DNA of 64,000 bases. It comes from Paenibacillus sp. J5C2022 (GTDB lineage: Bacteria > Bacillota > Bacilli > Paenibacillales > Paenibacillaceae). The number at the start of each line of letters is the position of its first letter. The first letter of the stretch is position 1. Positions 31,934 to 40,000 of this stretch are shown piece after piece. A program made the position numbers and the translations under genes. The notes below the pieces were generated by a model. The model was given only the letters and a program-made list of their open reading frames with translations. It was not told the DNA's origin and did no database searches. The stretch is taken from assembly GCF_025567625.1 (NCBI RefSeq), contig NZ_JAOQJC010000036.1, positions 1-64,000 on the forward strand, given 5' to 3'.

Positions 31934-32803
31934 GTGTCGGCTAAGCTGCATCCCGGAATTGCGTTGGGCGAGGTTGAACTGAGGGTAAGCGATCTGCAGC
32001 GCTCAATTCAATTCTATAAGGACATTATCGGTCTTCAGGTGTTGCAACAGGATGCGGACAGTGTCCGGCTGACGGCAGATGGCCGGAAAACGTTAGTCGT
32101 ATTGCAAGCCGTTCCGAACGCAACCGTAACGCCTCCCAGATCGTTCAGCGGCTTGTATCACTTCGCCATATTGCTGCCTGACCGGAAGCATCTCGCGGTG
32201 ACGGCGCGGCATCTGATGGAGCGAGGCGTCGCCATTGGCCAGGCGGATCATGCCGTTAGCGAGGCGCTGTACTTGTCGGACCCGGATCACAACGGCATTG
32301 AAATTTATCGCGACAGGCCGAGATCCGAATGGAAATATGACGATCAAGGCGGTCTGAAGATGGGTACGGATCCGATTCATTGGGAAAGCTTATTGGAAGA
32401 GGCGAATGGGCAACAGTGGGAAGGACTTCCTTCCGGCACGACGATCGGCCATGTCCATCTTCATGTGGGAGATATGGCTGAGGCGCGACGCTACTTCTGT
32501 GACGCAGTTGGCTTTTCCGTAGAAGCGGACATGATGAGAAGCATGGGTGCTCTGTTCGTTGCGGCGGGCGGCTACCATCACCATCTCGGATTGAATATTT
32601 GGGCAGGCGTGCATGCACCGCCTGTTCCGGACCATGCGACGGGCATTTCTTCCTTTACGATTTTGTTCCCGGATGATGCGGCGCTGAAGGAAACCGTCGA
32701 GCGGTTGCAGCGCATGGATGTCCATGTGGAGCCGTTCGGGGACGGGGACGGTTGGATGGCAAGCAGCCCATGGCGTATCGCGATCAAGTTATCCGTACAA
32801 TAA
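31934..32803 (+). CDS. VOC-family dioxygenase (CatE-like catechol 2,3-dioxygenase)
   Basis: The 289-aa protein has two vicinal-oxygen-chelate modules: N-terminal GEVELRVSDLQRSIQFYKDIIGL and C-terminal IGHVHLHVGDMAEARRYFCDAVGF. Metal ligands fit His in HVHLHV, His in YHHHLGLN and a terminal Glu in HVEPFG. Length and order match Bacillus CatE, which removes catechols. GTG is the start behind GAGGTGATG. A nitroreductase follows in the same operon and a TACT...AGTA operator covers the promoter, a setting typical of quinone/thiol-stress defence. Confidence 0.83.
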   Translation: MSAKLHPGIALGEVELRVSDLQRSIQFYKDIIGLQVLQQDADSVRLTADGRKTLVVLQAVPNATVTPPRSFSGLYHFAILLPDRKHLAVTARHLMERGVAIGQADHAVSEALYLSDPDHNGIEIYRDRPRSEWKYDDQGGLKMGTDPIHWESLLEEANGQQWEGLPSGTTIGHVHLHVGDMAEARRYFCDAVGFSVEADMMRSMGALFVAAGGYHHHLGLNIWAGVHAPPVPDHATGISSFTILFPDDAALKETVERLQRMDVHVEPFGDGDGWMASSPWRIAIKLSVQ

Positions 32804-32830
32804 TACATTTTGATGGAGGGATTTTTAGTA

Positions 32831-33436
32831 ATGGAGAAGCAAAAAGATTTTTACACAGCGGTAGAAGGAAGACGTTCGATATACGCGATTAGCAATGAGC
32901 AGGTTATCTCGGATGAGAAGCTTCATGAAATCATTAATCATGCCGTCAAGCATACGCCATCTGCGTTCAACTCGCAGACCGCTCGCGTCGTAGTTCTGCT
33001 GGGCGACCATCACAAGAAGTTGTGGAGCATGACAACGGATGCGTTGAAGGCAATTGTGCCTGCGGATAATTTCGAATCGACACAGCAGAAGATGGATATG
33101 TTCGGTGCGGGATACGGCACAGTGCTGTTCTTCGAGGACGAGGATGTCGTGAAGGGATTGCAGGAGCAGTTCGCTCTCTATGCCGACAACTTCCCGATCT
33201 GGTCGCAGCAATCCAGCGGCATGCATCAATTCGTGGTGTGGACGGCTCTGGAGCTGGAGGGCTACGGCGCAACGCTGCAGCACTATAATCCACTCATTGA
33301 CGATGCGGTGAAAGCGGAATGGAGCATCCCGGCCAACTGGAAGCTGATCGCGCAAATGCCTTTCGGCAAGCCGGTAGCGCCAGCTGGCGTGAAGGAATTC
33401 AAGCCGCTTGAAGATCGCGTGAAGTACTTTAAGTAA
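32831..33436 (+). CDS. Nitroreductase-family protein (MhqN/YodC-like)
   Basis: The ~201-aa FMN flavoprotein has the family signatures GRRSIYAISNEQVISDEKL, TPSAFNSQTARVVVLLG and the C-terminal IAQMPFGKP. Such enzymes reduce quinones and nitroaromatics with NAD(P)H, giving less toxic products. It lies 27 bp after the dioxygenase gene, behind TGGAGGG. ATG 32831 is preferred to an upstream in-frame TTG. A strong terminator follows. Confidence 0.85.
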   Translation: MEKQKDFYTAVEGRRSIYAISNEQVISDEKLHEIINHAVKHTPSAFNSQTARVVVLLGDHHKKLWSMTTDALKAIVPADNFESTQQKMDMFGAGYGTVLFFEDEDVVKGLQEQFALYADNFPIWSQQSSGMHQFVVWTALELEGYGATLQHYNPLIDDAVKAEWSIPANWKLIAQMPFGKPVAPAGVKEFKPLEDRVKYFK

Positions 33437-33478
33437 GCTGCTTCAGATTCGCATTGGCAGTTCTAAGGCTGCACATAG

Positions 33479-33536
33479 ACCCTGCCGGATGAAGGAGGCG
33501 TTTCGTCTCTTCATCCGGGCAGGGTTTTTATTTTTA
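33479..33536 (+). terminator. Intrinsic terminator
   Basis: ACCCTGCC-GGATGAAG pairs with CTTCATCC-GGGCAGGGT with one bulge, followed by TTTTTATTTTT. Confidence 0.9.
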
Positions 33537-33591
33537 ATGATATAAATTATAAAGTTCAAGTTGAATAACAGAAGCAAGAGGAACGACTTGT

Positions 33592-33846
33592 GCGAGCTGA
33601 AATAGTGTAGGAATCCTACACTAGAGTGCCGAAAAGGGGCTTGCGAGCTGAAATAGTGTATGAATCCTACACTGGAGCGCCGAAAAGGGGCTTGCGAGCT
33701 GAAATAGTGTAGGAATCCTACACTAGAGTGCCGAGAAGGGGCTTGCGAGCTGAAATAGTGTAGGAATCCTACACTAGAGTGCCGAGAAGGGGCTTGCGAG
33801 CTGAAATAGTGTAGGAATCCTACACTAGAGTGCCGAAAAGGGGGCG
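33592..33846. repeat. Tandem array of 51-bp repeats (family A, 5 units)
   Basis: Units begin at exactly 51-bp spacing (core at 33604, 33655, 33706, 33757, 33808). Each is GCGAGCTGAAAT, the palindrome AGTGTAGGAATCCTACACT, then AGAGTGCCGAAAAGGGGCTT. The 19-bp core is a perfect 9-bp inverted repeat around one central base in four of the five copies. The array fills the gap between the nitroreductase terminator and the TetR gene. Nearly the same unit recurs at 36507 and 52386. Confidence 0.9.
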
Positions 33847-33892
33847 TGCGCAGCAAGAGAGCGGGACGCCGCTAGGCGTTTTTCTTAATCCA

Positions 33893-34492
33893 TTATGAGA
33901 AGGACTCTTCCGTACAGATAGATTTCATATGATAAGCAACCAAGTTTTCAATTTGCTCATAACTTACTCGTTTCGTATCCAGAAATGCGTGCAGCGCTAT
34001 GCCATCAATGAGAGCGTATAACCGTTCTATCTCCAGTTCACAGTCAAGCTCAGGTCGTAGTACTCCTGACTCCTTCATGCTGCGAACCATACGTCCCACC
34101 AGATCCAGAATACCATCGTGCTGCGCGTCAAATACAGTGCCGTTGCTTCTATAATGGGCTGTGAATGCGAACCACACCTCCATTTCCGCCAGCTTGTTGT
34201 CATCTGTAGGCAATAGCTCCAGCAATATTCGCAGCACCTTTTGAAACAGCGGTATGTCTAAGTTGATCAGCTCCGTAACACGGGCAGTCGCTCGCTCCTT
34301 GACCAGCCTCATAGAGTAGTCGATCAGGTCATCTTGCGTTGAGAAATAATGTCGCAAAGCGCCAAGCGACAATCCCGATTCACGGGCAACATTTCGAACG
34401 GTCGCTCCTTTCATGCCCATCTGTCTTATGACACGTAAAGCCGCCTCGGCAATAAGTAATCTTCTTTGATCATGATCTACGATTTTCGTCAT
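33893..34492 (-). CDS. TetR-family transcriptional regulator
   Basis: The ~199-aa repressor has the N-terminal helix-turn-helix (RLLIAEAALRVIRQMGMKG, VRNVARESGLSLGALRHYFST) and a ligand-binding C-terminal domain of the BetI/TetR_C_6 kind. I start it at ATG 34492 (MTKIVDHDQRR), where TetR proteins begin; the frame continues upstream but only through operator DNA. It is divergent from a membrane protein gene, and two copies of an ATAATACAG/CTGTATTAT palindrome lie between them, so self-repression and control of the neighbour are likely. Confidence 0.88.
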   Translation of the reverse strand: MTKIVDHDQRRLLIAEAALRVIRQMGMKGATVRNVARESGLSLGALRHYFSTQDDLIDYSMRLVKERATARVTELINLDIPLFQKVLRILLELLPTDDNKLAEMEVWFAFTAHYRSNGTVFDAQHDGILDLVGRMVRSMKESGVLRPELDCELEIERLYALIDGIALHAFLDTKRVSYEQIENLVAYHMKSICTEESFS

Positions 34493-34531
34493 GTTTCCAT
34501 TGTAGCAAAGCTTCCCCTTGCACACAATGAG

Positions 34532-34549
34532 ATAATACAGTTGTATTAT
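34532..34549. promoter_or_regulatory. TetR operator 1
   Basis: ATAATACAGTTGTATTAT is an 18-bp palindrome with one mismatch. It overlaps the -35 of the plus-strand promoter. Confidence 0.78.
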
Positions 34550-34569
34550 ATTGGCGCAGGTGATATACT
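34541..34569 (+). promoter_or_regulatory. Promoter of the membrane protein gene
   Basis: TTGTAT, a 17-bp spacer and TATACT (34564-34569) lie between and partly inside the two TetR operators. Confidence 0.68.
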
Positions 34570-34582
34570 TTTCTCGATTAAA

Positions 34583-34600
34583 ATAATACAGCTGTATTAT
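34583..34600. promoter_or_regulatory. TetR operator 2
   Basis: ATAATACAGCTGTATTAT is a perfect 18-bp palindrome, 51 bp from operator 1 and just upstream of the Shine-Dalgarno GGGGGG. Confidence 0.8.
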
Positions 34601-34610
34601 GGGGGGTCTT

Positions 34611-35153
34611 ATGAATTTTGTTGCCTGGATGATTGTCGCATGCGAGATTGCTTTCTGGGTTGTTATCGTAACAGGTTTGATAACACGGTACCTGCTGCGC
34701 AAGGAACGATTAGGATTCCTTCTGCTTGCGCTTACTCCACTAATTGATGTAGTCTTGCTTGCCATTACAGGCCTTGACCTGTATCGTGGTGCTGTTGCAA
34801 CATCCGCGCATGCGATTTCTGCTGTATATATCGGTGTATCCATCGTGTTCGGCAAGAGCATAATTGCGTGGGCAGATGAACGATTCCGCTACTATATCGT
34901 CAAGCAAGGCGATAAACCGATGAGACGATATGGCTATGACTATGCGCGGCAATATTTGAAGAGCTGGCTTAAGCATGTTCTTGCCTACGCAATTGGCATA
35001 GCCTGTCTGTTCGGACTCACATACCTCGTTCAGGAGCCGGAAAGAAGTGCAGCGCTAACGAGTACGATACACTGGTGGACACGGATATTGGGCATCGATC
35101 TGTTAATCGCCATCGCCTATTTTATTTGGCCCAAAAAAGCGCCTGTCCATTGA
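34611..35153 (+). CDS. Integral membrane protein under TetR control, function unknown
   Basis: The ~180-aa protein has about five hydrophobic helices (FVAWMIVACEIAFWVVIV, LGFLLLALTPLIDVVLLAI, ISAVYIGVSIVFG, HVLAYAIGIACLFGL, LGIDLLIAIAYFIW). A charged cytoplasmic loop (DERFRYYIVKQGDKPMRRYGYDYAR) lies between helices 3 and 4. I do not recognise a functional family. Small membrane proteins repressed by a divergent TetR are often efflux-related or membrane-stress proteins, but no transporter signature is visible. Start at ATG 34611 behind GGGGGG. Confidence 0.78.
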   Translation: MNFVAWMIVACEIAFWVVIVTGLITRYLLRKERLGFLLLALTPLIDVVLLAITGLDLYRGAVATSAHAISAVYIGVSIVFGKSIIAWADERFRYYIVKQGDKPMRRYGYDYARQYLKSWLKHVLAYAIGIACLFGLTYLVQEPERSAALTSTIHWWTRILGIDLLIAIAYFIWPKKAPVH

Positions 35154-35255
35154 AAACGGATGACTGCTGACACTTAATAGTGGTCCATCACAAATTACCT
35201 GAAGGGAATAGATGCGATATCGACTAGCCGATTATTTCCTGAAAGGACTGATTTT

Positions 35256-35708
35256 ATGAGAAATTCAGCGTGTATGACTAAAGCGATGTATAGGATTGGC
35301 TATGCGGCAAGGTGGAGTATTACGATTATGATGGCGATCTCACTGCTTGGATGCAGCGGTTGGCCAGGGGACAGGAGCAGCTCCGCGACCAAAAGCGGTA
35401 CCGTGAAGTACGTCATTGAGAGTGATGCACCTACTGCGGAACGTGTCTCTGTCAAATTGACAACACGTGACGGTACTGACTCGCGAGAAGAAGCCGACAT
35501 AGCGCTTCCCTATATTCTTGAGCTCCCGGTTAACTATAATAAACCATTCAACTTCAAGTCCGCTGAAATTTCAGCGGCAGCATCCGCTTCGGCCAGTTTC
35601 ATTACCTGCCGCATCTTCTACGATGACAACAAAATGGCCGAGAGTACTGCCAAAGGCAATGCTCCATCTGTAAGCTGCCAAGGCGACAAATGGCCCTTGC
35701 GCAAATAG
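35256..35708 (+). CDS. Small lipoprotein with MmpS-like domain
   Basis: The 150-aa protein has a lipoprotein signal (ITIMMAISLLGCSG, lipidated Cys about residue 33). Its beta-rich domain resembles the MmpS transport-accessory fold: VKYVIESDAPTAERVSVKLTT, a stretch of ALPYILELPV, and a Cys pair in FITCRIFYDD and PSVSCQGD that could form a disulfide. MmpS proteins are best known as partners of mycobacterial MmpL transporters; no such transporter is nearby, so the role is open. GAAAGGA precedes the ATG. Confidence 0.7.
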   Translation: MRNSACMTKAMYRIGYAARWSITIMMAISLLGCSGWPGDRSSSATKSGTVKYVIESDAPTAERVSVKLTTRDGTDSREEADIALPYILELPVNYNKPFNFKSAEISAAASASASFITCRIFYDDNKMAESTAKGNAPSVSCQGDKWPLRK

Positions 35709-35810
35709 GCGGCTTAACAGCTTAGCGCTTTGTTCACATTGTACGATTCCTACCCATAATCGCGAACCGAAAATAGCTTGAAAAGGGCGAAATATCGCCC
35801 CTGGCTGCAA

Positions 35811-36470
35811 TTAAGCATATACGTACCATACACGAACGGCGGCATTGTAGGTTAGCTGGCCCGGTTGAATGGAGGGGCCGGCACCTTCCATAGCCATACT
35901 GGCTTTGAAGAGGACGGGAGGCGCAGAGTCCGTTAGCTCCTGAATTTGGCAGGGGATGGAGGATAATGACAAGCCTTGCGACTCCGCAATCGTCATTGCT
36001 TTCGCTTCTGCATTTTTCATAGCTGCCGCAAGGGCGCTTTGCTGCACTTGCTCGGTATCGCGGTTGACGAACGTAATGTCGGATACAGAGTTTGCTCCAT
36101 TGGTAACAGCCTCGTCAATGACACGTCCTATCTGTTCCAGATCATCCAGTGTAATGCGCAACAGATGCGTTACTTTGTAGCCTGTGAATATTTGCTGTCC
36201 ATCCTTGTAGTCGTATTGAGGCTGGATGGAGTAAGTAACCGTCTGAATTTGTTCTTGCGGTATGTGCTGTGCTTGCAATCCCTGTTGAATCGCCGCAATA
36301 GCGGCATCGTTTTTCTCTTGCAGTTCTTTGAGTGAATCGCCTTCTGTGACGGTACCTAGCACGATGACGGCTCTGTCGGGAGCTGCAGAAGCAATTCCTT
36401 CCCCCGTAACTTCAATGGTGAATGAGCGATCTCTCTCAAGAGTGCGGTCTGTATGTATGCTATTCGTCAT
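35811..36470 (-). CDS. SIMPL domain protein (DUF541)
   Basis: The 219-aa protein matches the SIMPL family (BP26/OMP28-like): ITVEVTGEG-like start (FTIEVTGEGIASAAPDRAVIVLG), YSIQPQYDYKDGQQIFTGYKV, GANSVSDITF, and the AEAKAMTIAESQGLSL helix. Many relatives are periplasmic or secreted, but here no signal peptide is visible. The molecular function is unknown. GGGGAG lies before the ATG. It is monocistronic and divergent from the surface-protein locus. Confidence 0.85.
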   Translation of the reverse strand: MTNSIHTDRTLERDRSFTIEVTGEGIASAAPDRAVIVLGTVTEGDSLKELQEKNDAAIAAIQQGLQAQHIPQEQIQTVTYSIQPQYDYKDGQQIFTGYKVTHLLRITLDDLEQIGRVIDEAVTNGANSVSDITFVNRDTEQVQQSALAAAMKNAEAKAMTIAESQGLSLSSIPCQIQELTDSAPPVLFKASMAMEGAGPSIQPGQLTYNAAVRVWYVYA

Positions 36471-36785
36471 AATCGTTCTCCCCTTCCAATTGGAGTAAAG
36501 TGAGTTGAAGCGCCGAAATTGTGCGCGCGAGCCAAACTAGTGTATGCTGCCAACACTGGAGCGCCGGCCATCTGCCGAGAAGGCTGAATCCTCCAGTCTA
36601 CTCTATGCCCATTGTAGCATACTCATTCTGTTCAAGCCGCTGCTTCGCAAGGGGGAGTCAGGGGTGTTTTGAGCCAATAGGGACGAAGCGTCTTTACAAG
36701 TTCTCCATATTCCGTTTACACAGTCATGACATTCACCGGTTACAGTTGTAGTAACAACTGCATCGGACAATCGGGTCGAGACGAT
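36471..36785. other. Intergenic region: one degenerate family-A repeat and a possible leader hairpin
   Basis: Between 36507 and 36568 about 1.3 degenerate copies of the family-A repeat occur (GCGCCGAAATTGTGCGCGCG, then CAAACTAGTGTATGCTGCC, then AACACTGGAGCGCCGG). Further right CAGTTGT-AGTA-ACAACTG forms a perfect 7-bp hairpin near 36745-36762. The promoter for the surface protein must lie here or upstream; TTTACA near 36715 is a weak -35 candidate only. Confidence 0.5.
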
Positions 36786-36865
36786 GAGAAAACCCTGTTT
36801 GATACGAAAGCGGCGCCTTCATTCGCGCTATAGCTGCTCGTTCAATCAGGGTTTTCTTTTTTTTT
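36786..36865 (+). promoter_or_regulatory. Leader terminator/attenuator hairpin, putative GlpP target 1
   Basis: GAGAAAACCCTG pairs with CAGGGTTTTCTT across ~49 nt that fold into an inner AGCGGC/GCTGCT stem, followed by nine or more T. No plus-strand gene precedes it, so this strong terminator sits in the leader of the surface-protein gene and should attenuate it. Its 5' arm matches those at 41397 and 45341. Confidence 0.65.
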
Positions 36866-36927
36866 GTTGACTCGCAAGCTGGAACCGGCAAGTTCGCTTC
36901 GCAGTTATCCGTTCATTACAGCGCAAT

Positions 36928-37016
36928 CGGGAGGGGAAGAAGTGTCTAGATCGAGAGGGAAAGAAGTGTCGAGACCGGGAGGGAAAGTAGTGTCGAGACC
37001 GGGAGGGAAAGTAGTG
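36928..37016 (+). repeat. Four tandem 24-bp Shine-Dalgarno + GTG units
   Basis: GTG codons at 36942, 36966, 36990 and 37014 are each preceded by a purine block (GGGAGGGAAAGTA or a close variant) with ideal start spacing. The period of 24 bp keeps all four in frame with the surface protein. The unit is GGGAGGGAAAGTAGTG followed by TCGAGACC. Confidence 0.82.
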
Positions 37017-40000
37017 TCTGCAAAGGTAAAGAAATGGACAGTGCGCATGCTTCTTGCAGCAATGGCGACGACGCAGCTGACGGCAATCGGGCTTGAGGGC
37101 CAAGCGTATGCCGCTACGGCAAATGCAACTGCAGCTCAGTCAGCCACTGAATTGATGATTACCGAGATTGTTCCAGCTTCAAGCGGTCAGGGTCAGCCTT
37201 ATGAGTATGTGGAAATCTACAATACGACGGGCGGCGACATCTCCCTGAACAATTACAAGCTTCAATATTACACCAGCAGCATGGAGCAGCCAGCCAATGA
37301 ATGGGGCATTGCCAATGTGACTGTTCCGGCGGGCGATGCGATGGTGCTGTGGTTGATCAAGAAAGATTACGCAGATGTGACGCTGCCTGACTTCAATAGC
37401 CACTACAGCGTCAATCTGGCGCCGGATGAAGTGTTCCAGGTGATGCTGACGACTTCCAAGCAAGGGCTGCACGATAGCAGCATGCGGAAAGTAGCGATAG
37501 CTGGACCGGACGGAACGGTCGTCAGCGCTGCATTCATTAACGATGGAGAAGCGGACGGCATCGCCGATCGCAGCGTAATCTATACGGCGAGCGAGTCGGC
37601 GGAGGTGACGAGGCTTCGCAATAACGAGCTTCCGACTCCGGGTGCGCTCATTGAAGGTCAACTGCCGGCCGATCCCACTGACCCGCCGATCGATCCTCCC
37701 GTCGATCCCCCGGTAGAGCCGGCAGAACCGCCGATGCTGCTTATTACCGAGCTTATTCCCAATACGGCGAATTACGCAGGTCTTGATGCATTCGAATATG
37801 TCGAGCTTTACAATGCGGAGAGTACGCCGGTCAACTTGCAAGGGTTCACCGTCAGCTCCGGCAGCTGGAGTGTGAAGATCGAGCAGCCGCTCCTGATGGC
37901 ACCTTGGGAGACGATGGTATTCTGGACGAGAAGGGCGGAGGTTGCGCCTCTGGGGAAGGATGCCTTCAACAGCTATTATTTCACTTCTCACAAGAGCGAG
38001 TACTTGGAGGACAGCGAGCTCCAAATCTTCGGGAATATCGGTGGACTGGTGAATAGCGGCACGCAGACGGTGCGCGTGACGGACGCATCCGGCGAAGACG
38101 TCGCGGTGGCGGAGTATAGCGCTGAGCTTGTGGCGGACGGCAAGACGATCGTCTATCAGTATCCTGAAGAGGGAAGCGTGGAGATGCGGCTCATGAACGG
38201 CCTCCAGCCGGCGACGCCGGGTAGCTTGGTTCCGGGACAGGCGCCTGCCAGAGATGTCCTTAATCCGATGCCGCCGGCGACTCCGGAGGATGCGGTCGCC
38301 TTCGCGGGCGATGGTACGGCAAGCATCAGCTGGAAGGGGAATGCGGAAGGTGATATTGACCATTACAATATTTATAAGAACGGGCAGCTTGCCACGACTG
38401 TTGCGGCGTCCACCTACTCCTACACGGCTTACGCTCTGACAGGCGGCGTCGACTACGGCTTTCAGGTAAGCGCCGTGAATACGTCGGATAAGGAGTCTGA
38501 GCTTACGGCTCCGCTCATCGTTACTCCCGGACACGAGAAGCTTACCGTTAGCGAGCGGGCCTTATGGACCGAGCCTGAGCAGTATGCGTCCACTTGGGCG
38601 ATAAGCGAACCCGGCCCTGTCATTCCCGGGCTGGAGGAGTGGGTCGTACCGCAAGGCATCGCATACGATGAAGGCCGCGATTGGCTGCTGACGGTGTCTT
38701 ATCTGGATGACGGACGGCCGGGATCGCTGGCGGTGCTGAATGCATCCACGGAGCAGCTCGTGAAGTCGCTGTCGCTGTATGAGGAAGACAGTTCGCCTTA
38801 CCTGGGACATGCCGGAGGCATTGCCGTTACCGGAGAATCGCTGTGGATGGCGTCCGAGACGTATCTGTACCGGATGCTCATGTCGGATGTCGAGGCAGCT
38901 ATGCACGGAGGAAAAGTGAAGTTCCAGGAGCGCATTCCGCTGCCGGTGCAGGCCGCATTCGTCACCTATAAGGACGGCGTGCTGTGGGCTGGCGAATTCT
39001 ATGAAGCGAAGGCATATCCGACTGATCCTTCTCACCACCTGACGAATCGGGATAACGAGACGCAGTACGCATGGATGGCGGGGTATCGCGTGGATGAGAC
39101 GACAGGCGAGCTGTCCGCCGATAGCCGGAACGGCGATTCCGAGGCTGCAGCTACACCTCAATACTTGATGTCCATTACGGGCAAGGTGCAGGGAGCGGCG
39201 ATTGGCGAGTCGACGATCTACCTGAGTACGTCTTATGGCCGTGGCAATGACAGCGTCTTGTACCGGTATGACAATCCGCTGCAGGAAGAGCCTCATGCGA
39301 CGGTAGAGGTGAACGGACAATCGGTGCCGCTATGGTTCCTGGACGGACAATCGGCGAAGGCGGACAATGCGATTCTGGTGACGGTGCCGATGGCGGAGGG
39401 CATCGCGTTGGCAGGGGATGAGCTGTATCTGCTGCTGGAATCCGGGGCGAACAAATACCGCTACACGACATCGTTCATCGTAGACCGCTTGCTGAAGCTG
39501 GATACGCTCGCTTGGGACGGTCGTGAACCGGAGCAGCCGGGCAAGGATGTGCCGAACGTGCGCATCTCGCAGTTCATGTACAACGCGCCGGGCTCTGACG
39601 ACGGCAAGGAATATATCGTCATCCGCAATTACGGCGATACGGCTATCGATATCGGCGGATACCGGCTCGGAGACGGCATTCAGCAAGACGGAGGCGAAGG
39701 CATGGCGGAATTCCCTGCCGGGACAGTCATTGGGCCGGGACAGGAGCTGATTGTCAGTCAATCCGCAGCTGCATTCAAGGAAGCTTACGGAGAGTCTGCG
39801 CAATTCGAATTCCCGTGGTATGGCGGATTCAGCTTGGAGGACGATGCGTCCGTTCCGGATATGCTGAATAGCGATTGGTCGACCGGCATGGTGCAGTTGG
39901 CCAATGGCGGCGACGAGCTGCTGCTGATGAACGCGGAAGGCGACGTTGTGGATTTCGTTCCCTATCTGAAAGACGTTACTTACAGGGGTGTATATTACAA

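Noticed and set aside
33592..33846. CRISPR array
   Set aside because: The repeats abut without unique spacers, the repeated unit itself is 51 bp, and no cas genes are near.
33443..33856. Minus-strand frame repeating RHSSVGFLHYFSSQAP, and the related one at 52023-52598
   Set aside because: Both are the 51-bp palindromic repeats in translation, not genes.
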